64,000 nucleotides of DNA from Pseudomonas mohnii (GCF_900105115.1 NZ_FNRV01000001.1:3643501-3707500), one strand, 5' to 3'. Shown: positions 35,130 to 44,775, numbered from the stretch's first letter. Numbers and translations: made by a program. Notes: generated by a model not told the origin, from the letters alone.

Positions 35130-36116
35130 CTACTTGCGAGCCAAGGTGGCCAGCCATTGTGGGATACGCCGTTCCAGGTAATACCCCGGTTGCCGGAACG
35201 AACCGTCGACAAATCCGACGTGCCCACCCTTGGCTTGCAACTCGAATTGCGTGCAGGCCGATAACTCTTGTGCCTGGGGCAGGCTGTGGGAAAACACGAA
35301 GGGGTCATCGGCTGCCTGAATGAGCAAGGTTGGCGTGCGGATTTCGCCCAGGAAGTAGCGGCTCGATGCACGGCGATAGTAGTCCTCGGCATCGGTGAAG
35401 CCATTAAGCGGTGCGGTGACCCGGCCATCGAAATCCCAGAACGTGCGCATGTTTTCCAGCGAGCCCAGCGCGGCGAGCGCTGCCAGGCCATCCTCGCGCC
35501 CGTCGTGCTGGAACTGCCGCTGCTTGTTCTTGATGTAGGCCAGCATCTCGCGCATGAAGTGCGCCTGATAAACCTTGGAAAAACCCTGGCCGATACGGTC
35601 GGCGCACTGGTCCAGGCGAAACGGCACCGACACCGCCACCGCGCCGAGCAGGCCGCTGGCGCTGCCGGTTTCGCCCAGATGCTTGAGCAACACATTGCCG
35701 CCCAGGGAATAACCGACGGCATACAGCGGAGCGAGAGGGCGTTTGGCCCGCAGGTGCCTGATGGTTTCGGCGAGGTCTTCACTGGCGCCGGAATGGTAGC
35801 TGCGCGGCAGCAGGTTGGGTTCGCCAGAGCAGCCGCGCCAGTTCAGTGCGACGCTGGCCCAGCCCCGGTCGCCCAGCGCTTTTTGAATCCCGGCCACGTA
35901 AGGCGAATTCGACGAACCGGTCAGTCCGTGCAACACCAGGACCAGGGGCGCGTCGACGCTGTGCGGGCCGTGCCAGTCGAGGTCGAGGAAGTCGCCATCC
36001 TCGAGCCACAGGCGTTCACGCTCGCGCTCAAGGTGTGTGGTTTTGCGCCACAGCGGTCCCCACAAGGTTTGCAAGTGCGGGTTGCCGAGACCGAAGGCGG
36101 GGGTGAAGGTTTCCAT
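35130..36116 (-). CDS. YheT-family alpha/beta hydrolase
   Basis: A 328-residue alpha/beta hydrolase. The nucleophile elbow is YSLGGN (Ser near 136 in YAVGYSLGGNVLLKHLGE), the oxyanion region VLVLHGLTGSSNSPYV is near 60-75, and the C-terminal His lies in KGGHVGFV. YheT/ABHD1-type proteins are esterases or lipases with poorly known substrates. It is upstream of the AraC gene, almost touching it. A hairpin lies further upstream at 36264-36289. Confidence 0.82.
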   Translation of the reverse strand: METFTPAFGLGNPHLQTLWGPLWRKTTHLERERERLWLEDGDFLDLDWHGPHSVDAPLVLVLHGLTGSSNSPYVAGIQKALGDRGWASVALNWRGCSGEPNLLPRSYHSGASEDLAETIRHLRAKRPLAPLYAVGYSLGGNVLLKHLGETGSASGLLGAVAVSVPFRLDQCADRIGQGFSKVYQAHFMREMLAYIKNKQRQFQHDGREDGLAALAALGSLENMRTFWDFDGRVTAPLNGFTDAEDYYRRASSRYFLGEIRTPTLLIQAADDPFVFSHSLPQAQELSACTQFELQAKGGHVGFVDGSFRQPGYYLERRIPQWLATLARK

Positions 36117-36263
36117 GGGGAATTGGGGGCAACTTGTAGTGAGACATTCTGTTCAATTGCAGACCGCTGCTTGTGAAATGCAGAGGAATTCATGGGGCGT
36201 GTCTTGCTCGCCGCAAGTTGCTAACTTGCCATAAACCACAAGGGTTCGCGACCGGCAAGAGAA

Positions 36264-36300
36264 GCCCCTGTGCATGGTCACACAGGGGCCGGTTTTCAGG
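36264..36300. terminator. Hairpin between the M16 homologue and the YheT gene
   Basis: GCCCCTGTG (36264-36272), loop CATGGTCA, CACAGGGGC (36281-36289), then CGGTTTT. The 9-bp stem lies 36 bp past the stop of the minus-strand M16-like gene. The T-run is on the plus strand, so its role as terminator for the minus-strand gene is uncertain. Confidence 0.45.
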
Positions 36301-36325
36301 GGTTGATGGTTACACTGGGCTTTCG

Positions 36326-37579
36326 TTAAGCCGAGGTCTTTTTCTCGATGGGAAACACATGTGCCACGGTTGCGCGTTCGCGAGTGAAGCAGGCATTGAC
36401 GGCGCGCTGAACATCCTGCGTCGTGACGCTGCGCAATTGCGCGACCTCAAGATCGATCAACTGCCATGGCTGAGCCGATCCTACAAGATAGCCGATACCA
36501 CTCGCCTGCGTTTGAGGGTTGTCGTAGAGCGCCTGTCGGGTAGTACTTTCTTGAATGATAGCGGGCTCGAGCTCCTCGGGTGTGAACGGCACGCGCTTAA
36601 GGTCATCCAGTAATGCCCACAGGTCGGCTTCGGCCTGCTGCGGATCACCATTGAAGTAGAAAGCGAGGGTGAATTGATTATTGACTCGACTGAGTCGAAG
36701 GACATTTGCAAAGATTGTCGAGCGGTCGTCATTCTCGAATGACTTCAGGCGTGCGGAGGACTCAAACAGGGAGGACAATACTTCCAGTGCCCTGACGGAT
36801 TGCGGATCGGGGGCGTTCTCCATCCCCGGTGTGTTGAATATGACGAGCATCAGCGGGTATTCGGTTTCCAGAAATTGCGTTATCTGGCGGTAGCCGGGTT
36901 CTGACGGTCCTTTTATCAAGGGTCTGAAGGGAGCGGCGCGCTGGTCTTCCGATCCAAAGTGTCGCTCGACCAGTCGTCTTGCCTCCTCAGTATCGACATC
37001 GCCGACAATCACCAGGCAGGCATTACTGGGGCAATACCGGCTCTGGCGCCAGTTTCTGAGGTGTTCAAAGGTCAGTCGTTCAAGATTGGCTGCAATCGCG
37101 TCGCGGGGCCTGTAGTAACTGTGCCCGGTGGTTATCAGCGCGTCGATTTCCGGACTGAAACTAACTGTAGATATGAACAAGGATTTTTCCTTGTTGCACA
37201 GAAGTTCTTCGTCCAGCCAGGTGCGTAGCAATTCATCCGATGGTTCGTCCGTCATGATGGTCGACTGGACTTTGAGCGCACTTTCCAGGTGTTCGGCGGC
37301 GATCAGTAGGATGTCTCTCAGCCCTTTAGAGTCTCCGAAGTTTTGATGAATGGCTCCGGTCTCTTTGATGAAGTCGTCATAGTCAGGCATCAGTGCATTT
37401 TGTAATACATCTGTGACCCCGAAGTCTTCGGGGTGCTCGTCATCAGTTCCTACGGCAAAAACCAGTGTGATTCCGACCTGAGGGGTTCTGTGATCCTCGC
37501 GGACAATGACCCTCAGGCCATTGTCGAGGGTGAACTCATGGGTGGGGTGGGGCGTTCGTTCAGTCATTAGCGTGTTCAT
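36326..37579 (-). CDS. M16 peptidase homologue lacking the zinc motif (third copy)
   Basis: A 417-residue M16-fold protein without a signal peptide. Its first 35 residues (THEFTLDNGLRVIVREDH) and its end (CFTRERATVAHVFP) closely match the secreted peptidase encoded at 39821-41176, but the zinc motif HxxEH of that enzyme is replaced by Asp57-Val-Leu-Gln60-Asn61 in GVTDVLQNALM. It is therefore probably not a zinc peptidase. The gene has AAGGA before the ATG, no frameshift, and visibly lower GC than its neighbours. It lies between yheT and rsmD, where PAO1 as I recall has no such gene. Possible roles: regulatory partner, binding protein or a decaying duplicate. Confidence 0.82.
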   Translation of the reverse strand: MNTLMTERTPHPTHEFTLDNGLRVIVREDHRTPQVGITLVFAVGTDDEHPEDFGVTDVLQNALMPDYDDFIKETGAIHQNFGDSKGLRDILLIAAEHLESALKVQSTIMTDEPSDELLRTWLDEELLCNKEKSLFISTVSFSPEIDALITTGHSYYRPRDAIAANLERLTFEHLRNWRQSRYCPSNACLVIVGDVDTEEARRLVERHFGSEDQRAAPFRPLIKGPSEPGYRQITQFLETEYPLMLVIFNTPGMENAPDPQSVRALEVLSSLFESSARLKSFENDDRSTIFANVLRLSRVNNQFTLAFYFNGDPQQAEADLWALLDDLKRVPFTPEELEPAIIQESTTRQALYDNPQTQASGIGYLVGSAQPWQLIDLEVAQLRSVTTQDVQRAVNACFTRERATVAHVFPIEKKTSA

Positions 37580-37720
37580 CCGTTAATCCTTCATTGCATC
37601 CATGCGAGACATTTCGCACGGTTACGATGAGCCAGGAGCAGATAAACAAGCCACTTCAGATGTGTTGCGTTTTAAGAAACAGTCGCGACGCAAGGCAGAC
37701 CACTGGTCTGCCCGTACGCT

Positions 37721-38338
37721 TTACTCAGCAAGTTTTTCCGCGAGGCGCTGCCATAACGAGTAGTACACACGCCCGGATTTCTGCTCGCGATGAAGACGCC
37801 AGTTTTGCGGCAGGCCCAGGGTCGAGGGTGCGCTTTCGCTTTCGGTATAAACCCAGGCGTCGTCTGCCAGCCACTGACGCTCTTCAAGCAGCGTGCAAAC
37901 GGCGGGCAACAGGTTCTGGTTGAACGGCGGGTCGAGGAACACCAGGTCGTAGGCCGTTGCAGTCTGGGTTTCCAGGTAGCGCAGGGCGTCGGCGGTCTGG
38001 ACCTGTCCGTTGGTGCAGCGTAGCGTACCCAGATGCTCCTTGAGGCTGGACACCGCGATACTGCTGGCGTCCAGCGCCTGGCCCATGGCTGCGCCACGGG
38101 ATAAGGCTTCGAGAAACAGCGCGCCACTGCCCGTGAACGGGTCGAGCACCTTGGCGCCAGGGACGTAGGGGGCTAGCCAGTTGAACAGGGTTTCACGCAC
38201 CCGGTCCGGCGTCGGGCGCAGGCCTGGAGCGTCAGGGAAGCTCAGCTTTCGGCTGCGCCATTCGCCGCCGATGATGCGCAGTTGGTTCACGCCGTTATGC
38301 ACGTTGTGAACCGGTTTTTTAGGACGGGAAGTGGCCAT
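37721..38338 (-). CDS. rsmD: 16S rRNA (guanine966-N2)-methyltransferase
   Basis: RsmD methylates G966 of 16S rRNA in the 30S subunit. The 205-residue protein begins with a basic tail, then RIIGGEWRSRKLSFPDAPGLRPTPDRVRE-type residues typical of the family, SAM motif VLDPFTGSGALFLEALSRGA and catalytic motif VFLDPPFNQ. Its start codon overlaps the stop of the upstream M16 gene (TAATG), so they are co-translated. rsmD next to M16 peptidases and opposite ftsY is a common order in gammaproteobacteria. Confidence 0.95.
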   Translation of the reverse strand: MATSRPKKPVHNVHNGVNQLRIIGGEWRSRKLSFPDAPGLRPTPDRVRETLFNWLAPYVPGAKVLDPFTGSGALFLEALSRGAAMGQALDASSIAVSSLKEHLGTLRCTNGQVQTADALRYLETQTATAYDLVFLDPPFNQNLLPAVCTLLEERQWLADDAWVYTESESAPSTLGLPQNWRLHREQKSGRVYYSLWQRLAEKLAE

Positions 38339-39828
38339 TAATGCTCCGGAACCCCGAGCGGTTGCTCGGCAGGTTTATCAGTAGGGGCCGGTAACGGCTT
38401 TTGTGGCACGGTCGGGCCAGCGCTGACGATGACCATTTTGTCCGTGCTCAGGTGTTTGTTCAGTGCGGCTCGGACTTGCTCGACAGTCAGGTTCTGCGAC
38501 TGTTGCATGAAGTCCTCAAGATGACTCAGCGGCAGGTTATAGAAGCCGATGGCGCCCAGTTGGCCGACAATATCGGCGTTGCTGGCGGTCGACAGCGGGA
38601 AGCTGCCGGACAGTTCGCGCTTGGCGTCGTCGAGTTCTTTTTCGGTCGGGCCGGTTTTAAGGTAGTCGGCGAGCACGTCCTGCACCAGCTTCAGGGTGCC
38701 TTCGCTCATCTCGGCGCGGGTCTGCAGATTGATCATGAACGGGCCGCGTGCCTGCATCGGGGTGAAGCCCGAATACACGCCGTATGACAGGCCACGCTTC
38801 TCGCGGACTTCGCTCATCAGGCGAGTGCCGAATCCGCCTCCGCCGAGGATCTGATTACCCATGGACAGGGCCGCGTAGTCCGGATCGTCACGGTCGATGC
38901 CCAGTTGCGCGAGCATCAGGTTGGTCTGCTTGGACGGAAACTCGATATGACCAATGCTGGCCTTGGGTTCAGCCGGTTGCGCGATTTTCGGCAGGGCGGA
39001 GCCTTTGGGCAAGGCAGCGGAAACCTGCGCCGCAATGGCTTCGGCTTCACTGCGGGACAAGTCACCCACCAGTGCGATCACTACGTTCCCGGCGGCGTAG
39101 GCTTTCTGGTGGAACGCGCGCAGTTGCTCCAGGGTGATGCCCGGAATGGTGCTCGCCGTGCCGTCGCTGGAGTGCGCGTACGGGTGATCGCCATACAGGC
39201 GATTCATCAATTCGACGCTGGCCAGTTTGCCGGGGTTCTGTTTCTGGTATTCGAAACCGGCGAGCAACTGGTTCTTGATGCGGGTAAAGGAATCAGCGGG
39301 GAACGTCGGTTTGCCGACGACTTCGGCAAACAGCTTCAAGGCCGGCTCGCGTTTGTCCGCGGCGCTGAGGCTGCGCAGGGAGGCGACCGCCATGTCTTTG
39401 TAGGCCCCGTTGCCGAAATCGGCGCCCAGGCCTTCGAAACCCTGGGCAATCGCGCTGACATCTTTACCGGCGACGCCTTCGTTGAGCATGGCATTGGTCA
39501 GCGTGGCCAGACCGGGTACATCGCCATCCTGGCTGCTGCCGGCGGCAAAGATCAGGCGCATGTCGAACATTGGCAGCTCACGGGCCTCGACAAACAACAC
39601 CTTGGCGCCTTCGGCGGTGTTCCAGCTCTGGACATCGAGTTTGCGATGGCTCGGCGCCTTGCCGTTGAGCTCGGTCAATGATTGCAGTTTCTGGCTGGCC
39701 TTGGCTTTATCCAGCGCTTCACTGGCAATGGAATCATCAGTCTTGGCGAAATAGAACGCGGCAGAGCCGATCAGCATGGCAGCGATCAGGCCCAGCAGGG
39801 CCAGGCGCGGTTTTTTACGCTCACTCAT
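38338..39828 (-). CDS. M16 family partner subunit (non-catalytic), membrane-anchored
   Basis: A 496-residue M16 protein with an N-terminal signal anchor (LALLGLIAAMLIGSAAFYFA, about 10-29). The HxxEH zinc motif is absent (LATLTNAMLNEG in its place), but the Arg/Tyr pair region REKRGLSYGVYSGF, which binds substrate in M16B partner subunits, is present. It should form the heterodimer with the catalytic subunit encoded just upstream. The ATG at 39828 is chosen for its AGGAGA site; it overlaps the upstream stop by 8 bp. The pair acts in the periplasm; the substrate is unknown. Confidence 0.88.
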   Translation of the reverse strand: MSERKKPRLALLGLIAAMLIGSAAFYFAKTDDSIASEALDKAKASQKLQSLTELNGKAPSHRKLDVQSWNTAEGAKVLFVEARELPMFDMRLIFAAGSSQDGDVPGLATLTNAMLNEGVAGKDVSAIAQGFEGLGADFGNGAYKDMAVASLRSLSAADKREPALKLFAEVVGKPTFPADSFTRIKNQLLAGFEYQKQNPGKLASVELMNRLYGDHPYAHSSDGTASTIPGITLEQLRAFHQKAYAAGNVVIALVGDLSRSEAEAIAAQVSAALPKGSALPKIAQPAEPKASIGHIEFPSKQTNLMLAQLGIDRDDPDYAALSMGNQILGGGGFGTRLMSEVREKRGLSYGVYSGFTPMQARGPFMINLQTRAEMSEGTLKLVQDVLADYLKTGPTEKELDDAKRELSGSFPLSTASNADIVGQLGAIGFYNLPLSHLEDFMQQSQNLTVEQVRAALNKHLSTDKMVIVSAGPTVPQKPLPAPTDKPAEQPLGVPEH

Positions 39829-41176
39829 GAGTCGTCTCCTCTGGCAGAACATGGGCGACGCTGAGACGTTCGCGGGTGAAATACAGCTTGGCGGCTTTCT
39901 GGATGTCTTGCGGGGTCACGCTTTCCAGTTCGGCGAGTTCGGTGTCCATCAATTTCCAGGACAGCCCGACGGTTTCGAGTTGGCCGATGGCGGTGGCCTG
40001 ACTGGTGATTGAGTCACGCTCATAAACCAGGCCGGCGATGACCTGTGCCCGCACGCGTTCAAGTTCTTCGCTGGACGGCGCGGTGGTTTTCAACTGTTCG
40101 AGCAGCTTCCACAAACCGGCTTCTGCCTGCTCGATGGTTTTGTTTTTCTGGCTGTTGGGTGTTGCCGACAGCGTGAACAGGCTGTCGCCACGGGTGTAGG
40201 CGTCGTAGCTCGACGAAGCGCCGGACACCAGCTCTTCGCCACGCTCCAGTTGGGTCGGGATGCGTGCGCTATAGCCACCGTCGAGTAGGGCGGAAATCAG
40301 GCGCAAGGCATTCACCGAGCGTTTGTCTTCGGCGGTGGCAATGCTCGGTACGTTGAATGCCAGCATCAGGCTGGGCAGTTGGGTCTTCACGTGCAGGATG
40401 ATCTGGCGCTCGCCGGGTTCGGCCAGTTCCAGCGGAATCTTCGCCGGCGGCACATCGCGTTTGGCGATCGGGCCGAAGTAACGCTGGGCCAGGGCTTTGA
40501 CTTCATCCGGGGTCACATCGCCGACCACTACCAGCGTGGCGTTGTTCGGCACGTACCAGGATTCATACCAGTGGCGCAGCTCTTCGACCTTCATGCGGTC
40601 CAGATCCGCCATCCAGCCGATGGTGGGCGTGTGATAGCCGCTGGCCGGGTAAGCCATGGCCTTGAAGCGCTCGTAGGCCTTGGACATCGGTTTGTCGTCG
40701 GTGCGCAGGCGGCGTTCTTCTTTAATGACTTCGATTTCCCGGGCGAACTCATCGGGCGGCAGACGCAGGCTGGCCATGCGGTCGGCTTCCAGTTCGAAGG
40801 CCACGCCCAGGCGATCGCGGGCCAGTACCTGGTAATAAGCGGTGAAGTCGTCGCTGGTGAAGGCGTTCTCCTCGGCGCCGAGGTCGCGCAGGATCAGCGA
40901 GGCTTCGCCGGGGCCGACTTTCTCGCTGCCCTTGAACATCATGTGCTCCAGGGCGTGGGACAACCCGGTCTGACCCGGAGTCTCGTAGCTGGAGCCGACC
41001 TTGTACCAGACCTGTGACACCACCACCGGCGCGCGATGATCTTCGCGCACGACGACCTTCAGACCATTGTCGAGGGTGAATTCGTGGGTGGGTTGCGAGT
41101 CGGCGGCCAGGGCCGAAAGGGGCAGGCAAACTGTGCTGAGCAGCAGGCCAGCAGCGCGGCGGGCTAGAGCATTCAT
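39821..41176 (-). CDS. M16 family zinc peptidase, catalytic subunit
   Basis: A 451-residue secreted peptidase. A signal peptide (RAAGLLLSTVCLPLSALA) precedes the M16 domain. The inverted zinc motif His74-Ala-Leu-Glu77-His78 lies in GLSHALEHMMFKG, with the third ligand likely in the EIEVIKEERR segment near 150. M16B proteins of this kind process peptides in the periplasm as heterodimers with an inactive partner, encoded next. The gene diverges from ftsY over a 344-bp region. Confidence 0.92.
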   Translation of the reverse strand: MNALARRAAGLLLSTVCLPLSALAADSQPTHEFTLDNGLKVVVREDHRAPVVVSQVWYKVGSSYETPGQTGLSHALEHMMFKGSEKVGPGEASLILRDLGAEENAFTSDDFTAYYQVLARDRLGVAFELEADRMASLRLPPDEFAREIEVIKEERRLRTDDKPMSKAYERFKAMAYPASGYHTPTIGWMADLDRMKVEELRHWYESWYVPNNATLVVVGDVTPDEVKALAQRYFGPIAKRDVPPAKIPLELAEPGERQIILHVKTQLPSLMLAFNVPSIATAEDKRSVNALRLISALLDGGYSARIPTQLERGEELVSGASSSYDAYTRGDSLFTLSATPNSQKNKTIEQAEAGLWKLLEQLKTTAPSSEELERVRAQVIAGLVYERDSITSQATAIGQLETVGLSWKLMDTELAELESVTPQDIQKAAKLYFTRERLSVAHVLPEETTHE

Positions 41177-41520
41177 TCGTTTTTAAACCTTTGGGACTGT
41201 CCGCTTGGTCTTAGCCTAGGCGGGCGAGGAGGTGCTAGGATACTGATCCGTTTTAGCGGCGGCCACGCCTATCAGGCCTTTATGCTTGATCAGGTTGATT
41301 GGGTTTTCGACGGAAGGTGGATATTTATCAACTGAATTCCGCTTTTTCGCCGATTTTGCTGCTTTAGTCCTATGAGAAGTCGATTTCTTGAGGTGCCGAT
41401 GAGCGCCTCGACAAAATGTTGCGCGTGAACAAGCTGGGTCAATCGCAGTCTGTTCTGCATCGAATATTTATTTGCCGGGGCGCCCGTTGGCGCGTCGCTA
41501 CCGTGAGATAGCCGTCCCCC
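41177..41520. other. 344-bp divergent intergenic region, M16 peptidase / ftsY
   Basis: No convincing gene. The part nearest ftsY is AT-richer than the surroundings (TGGATATTTATCAACTGAA near 41320). It must hold promoters for both directions, but I could not pick a reliable -35/-10 pair. The ftsY ATG follows CCGTCCCCC with no clear ribosome site, so its start is less certain than its product. Confidence 0.5.
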
Positions 41521-42975
41521 ATGTTTGGTTCCAACGACGACAAGAAGACCCCAGCTGCGGCTGGCGAAAAGAAAAGCCTGTTCGGATGGCTGCGCAAAAA
41601 GCCGCAGGAACCCGCCGTCGAACAGCCACAGCCAATTCCTGAACCAACGCCAGCGCCAGAGGCAGAGCCTGCGCCCGTTGTGTTGCCAATCGCCGAGCCA
41701 GTGCTGCAACCGGTTGCAGCGCCTGCTGACGAAGCCCCGACCGAATTGCCACAGACCCCGGTCGCTCAGCCCTGGCTGACGTTGCCGGTGGCGGAAGAGC
41801 CGGTGGCCCTGGTCGAAGATGAGCAGGCGCCCCATGTGACGCCGCCGATTCCTGTGCACACGCCAGTGGCGCAGGAGCCGGTTCGGGCGCCAGTGATTGA
41901 GCCGGTGGTTGCCGCGCCGGTTGTCGAGGCTGCGCCGGTATTCGTCCCGCCGGTTGCACCGGTTGTCAAAGCGCCAGAGCCTGCACCTGTTGTCGCCGCA
42001 CCGGTCGAACCGCCGGTCGAGCCTGTTCGCACCGAAGAAACCAAGGCGGGTTTCTTCGCCCGCCTCAAACAAGGCCTGTCCAAGACCAGCGCCAGCATCG
42101 GCGAAGGCATGGCCAGCCTGTTTCTGGGCAAGAAAGCCATCGATGATGATCTGCTCGATGATCTCGAAACCCGTCTGCTGACTGCCGACGTCGGGGTCGA
42201 AGCCACTTCGGTGATCATTCAGCGCCTGACCCAGAAGGTCGCGCGCAAGGAGCTGGCTGACTCCGATGCCTTGTACAAGTCCCTGCAAGCCGAACTGGCC
42301 GCAATGCTCAAGCCCGTCGAGCAACCGCTGAAAATCACCTCGCAAAGCAAGCCGTTCGTGATTCTGGTCGTTGGCGTCAACGGTGCCGGCAAGACCACCA
42401 CCATCGGCAAGCTGGCGAAGAAACTGCAGCTGGAAGGCAAGAAAGTCATGCTCGCTGCCGGTGACACCTTCCGTGCTGCAGCGGTCGAGCAATTGCAGGT
42501 CTGGGGTGAGCGCAACAAGATCCCGGTGATTGCCCAGCACACCGGCGCCGACTCGGCTTCGGTGATTTTCGACGCTGTGCAGGCCGCCAAGGCCCGTGGC
42601 ATCGATGTGTTGATCGCCGACACGGCCGGTCGTCTGCACACCAAAGACAACCTGATGGAAGAGCTGAAAAAAGTTCGCCGGGTGATCGGCAAGCTCGACG
42701 CCGATGCACCGCACGAAGTGTTGCTGGTGCTCGACGCCGGCACCGGCCAGAACGCCATCAACCAGGCCAAACAGTTCAACCAGACCGTCGAGCTGACGGG
42801 CCTGGCACTGACCAAGCTCGACGGAACCGCCAAGGGCGGGGTGATTTTTGCCCTGGCCAAGCAATTCGGTCTGCCGATCCGCTACATCGGTGTCGGTGAA
42901 GGCATCGACGATTTGCGCACTTTTGAAGCTGAACCCTTTGTCCAGGCGCTGTTTGCCGAGCGGGAGCGTTCATGA
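41521..42975 (+). CDS. ftsY: Signal recognition particle receptor FtsY
   Basis: FtsY receives SRP-ribosome complexes at the membrane and passes them to SecYEG. The 484-residue protein has a long Pro/Ala/Val/Glu-rich A domain (about 1-170) and the SRP GTPase NG domain: KTSASIGEGMASLFLGKKAIDDDLLDDLE helix region, P-loop GVNGAGKTTT, AGDTFRAAAVEQL, DTAGRLHT and TKLDGTAKGG. It forms an operon with ftsE and ftsX: its stop overlaps the ftsE start by 4 bp. Confidence 0.96.
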   Translation: MFGSNDDKKTPAAAGEKKSLFGWLRKKPQEPAVEQPQPIPEPTPAPEAEPAPVVLPIAEPVLQPVAAPADEAPTELPQTPVAQPWLTLPVAEEPVALVEDEQAPHVTPPIPVHTPVAQEPVRAPVIEPVVAAPVVEAAPVFVPPVAPVVKAPEPAPVVAAPVEPPVEPVRTEETKAGFFARLKQGLSKTSASIGEGMASLFLGKKAIDDDLLDDLETRLLTADVGVEATSVIIQRLTQKVARKELADSDALYKSLQAELAAMLKPVEQPLKITSQSKPFVILVVGVNGAGKTTTIGKLAKKLQLEGKKVMLAAGDTFRAAAVEQLQVWGERNKIPVIAQHTGADSASVIFDAVQAAKARGIDVLIADTAGRLHTKDNLMEELKKVRRVIGKLDADAPHEVLLVLDAGTGQNAINQAKQFNQTVELTGLALTKLDGTAKGGVIFALAKQFGLPIRYIGVGEGIDDLRTFEAEPFVQALFAERERS

Positions 42976-43643
42976 TTCGTTTCGAACAGGTCGGTAAACG
43001 CTACCCGAACGGTCACGTCGGCTTGCATGAGCTGAGCTTTCGAGTGCGTCGCGGTGAGTTTTTGTTTGTAACCGGTCATTCAGGTGCCGGTAAAAGTACG
43101 TTGTTGCGCCTGCTGCTGGCCATGGAACGACCCACCAGCGGCAAGTTGCTGCTGGCCGGGCAAGACCTGAGCACCATCAGCAACGCCCAGATACCATTCC
43201 TGCGCCGGCAGATCGGCGTGGTGTTCCAGAACCATCAACTGTTGTTTGATCGCACAGTGTTCAACAACGTCGCGCTGCCGTTGCAGATTCTTGGCCTGTC
43301 CAAGGCGGAAATCGCCAAACGTGTGGATTCGGCCCTGGAGCGCGTGGCGCTGTCGGACAAGACCGATCTGTACCCCGGCGACCTCTCCACCGGCCAGCAA
43401 CAACGCGTTGGCATTGCCCGCGCCATCGTTCACCGTCCGGCTTTGCTGCTGGCGGACGAACCGACCGGTAACCTCGACCCGCGGCTGGCGGCGGAAATCA
43501 TGGGCGTGTTCGAAGATATCAACCGTTTGGGCACCAGCGTATTGATCGCCAGTCACGACCTGGCACTGATCGCGCGCATGCGCCACCGCATGCTGACCCT
43601 GCAGCGCGGTCGATTGATCGGCGACGGGGAGGCCGGCGTATGA
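42972..43643 (+). CDS. ftsE: Cell division ATP-binding protein FtsE
   Basis: A 223-residue ABC ATPase: Walker A GHSGAGKST near 36-44, signature LSTGQQQRVGIARAI, Walker B LLLADEPTGNLD and switch His in ASHDL. With FtsX it forms a transporter-like complex at the septum that controls peptidoglycan hydrolases through EnvC and helps assemble the divisome. Overlaps of 4 bp with both ftsY and ftsX show tight translational coupling. Confidence 0.97.
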   Translation: MIRFEQVGKRYPNGHVGLHELSFRVRRGEFLFVTGHSGAGKSTLLRLLLAMERPTSGKLLLAGQDLSTISNAQIPFLRRQIGVVFQNHQLLFDRTVFNNVALPLQILGLSKAEIAKRVDSALERVALSDKTDLYPGDLSTGQQQRVGIARAIVHRPALLLADEPTGNLDPRLAAEIMGVFEDINRLGTSVLIASHDLALIARMRHRMLTLQRGRLIGDGEAGV

Positions 43644-44662
43644 GTGCGACTCGCAGTCCGAAGGTTTCAGAACGCGTGGCGCCGAAGGCCGCCGATCCGC
43701 AACCGACCAAGAAAAAAGGCGACGACGATGATGGCCCGGACTTCGCGACGCTGTTTCGCGCCTGGATCGAGAGCCATCGCGCCAGCCTGCTGGACAGTCT
43801 GCGCCGGCTGGGTAAACAGCCCATCGGCAGTTTTTTCACCTGCATGGTGATGGCGGTGGCCCTGAGTTTGCCCATGGGCCTGTCACTTTTGCTAAGTAAC
43901 GTTGAACGTCTGGGTGGTTCCTGGCAGCGTGCTGCGCAGATTTCACTGTACTTGCAGCTCGAGGCCAGCCCGGCTGAGGGCGAGGCGCTACGCGCGCAGA
44001 TCAAGGGCATGCCGGGCGTGGCCGATGCCGAATACGTTGGCCGGGATCAGGCGCTGGAAGAGTTCCAGCAGCAGTCCGGCCTGGGCGACGCCCTCAAGGA
44101 GTTGCCGGAAAACCCGCTACCCGGCGTGGTCCTGGTGACGCCGAAAGAAGTCGATAAGCCGACACTTGAAGCATTAAGACAAAAACTTTCCGATCTGCCG
44201 AAGGTACAGCAGGCGCAGCTTGATTTAGTCTGGGTGGAGCGTCTGGCAGCCATTCTCAAGCTGGGCGACCGTTTTGTCTTCGGTCTGACCGTGCTTCTGG
44301 TTTCTGCATTACTTTTGGTGATAGGCAATACCATTCGTCTTCATATTGAAAACCGCCGCACAGAGATCGAAGTGATTAAACTGGTCGGCGGCACTGACAG
44401 CTATGTGCGCAGGCCCTTTCTCTATATGGGCGCGCTTTATGGCTTCGGTGCGGGGATTTTTTCCTGGGGCGTATTGGCGTTTGGCCTTGACTGGCTGAAT
44501 GACGCGGTAGTCGGACTGGCCGGTTTGTACGGCAGCAATTTCGCGCTGGCCGGAGTACCAGTTGCCGACGGTCTGTCTCTCTTGCTTGGCGCTGTGCTGT
44601 TGGGGTATATCGGTGCATGGATTGCAGTCGCACGCCACCTGAGGGAGCTTGCGCCTAAGTAG
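43640..44662 (+). CDS. ftsX: Cell division protein FtsX
   Basis: A 340-residue membrane partner of FtsE. After a charged cytoplasmic N-terminus of about 65 residues there is a first helix (FTCMVMAVALSLPMGLSLLL), a periplasmic domain of about 100 residues, and three more helices (FGLTVLLVSALLLVIGNTI; YMGALYGFGAGIFSWGVLAF; LLLGAVLLGYIGAWIAVA). This topology is that of the FtsX/MacB-type permeases. It transmits the ATPase state to periplasmic amidase activators. Confidence 0.96.
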   Translation: MSATRSPKVSERVAPKAADPQPTKKKGDDDDGPDFATLFRAWIESHRASLLDSLRRLGKQPIGSFFTCMVMAVALSLPMGLSLLLSNVERLGGSWQRAAQISLYLQLEASPAEGEALRAQIKGMPGVADAEYVGRDQALEEFQQQSGLGDALKELPENPLPGVVLVTPKEVDKPTLEALRQKLSDLPKVQQAQLDLVWVERLAAILKLGDRFVFGLTVLLVSALLLVIGNTIRLHIENRRTEIEVIKLVGGTDSYVRRPFLYMGALYGFGAGIFSWGVLAFGLDWLNDAVVGLAGLYGSNFALAGVPVADGLSLLLGAVLLGYIGAWIAVARHLRELAPK

Positions 44663-44775
44663 TATCATTTTGCTCGTATTGACCTTTCAGCATTTATGGG
44701 AACTTGTTCTACGGTTTCTGGTCAATTTTCGCAGTGCTTAACTGCACGAGTTATGTAAGTCGGAGGTTTTTTCGT

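Noticed and set aside
36326-37579. Pseudogene call for the zinc-less M16 homologue
   Set aside because: The frame is complete with a ribosome site and preserved ends; loss of the catalytic motif alone does not show a broken gene.
41290-42864. 524-codon minus-strand open frame with Arg/Asn-rich repeats
   Set aside because: Its odd repeats are the reverse of the Pro/Val/Glu-rich FtsY N-terminal domain; not a gene.
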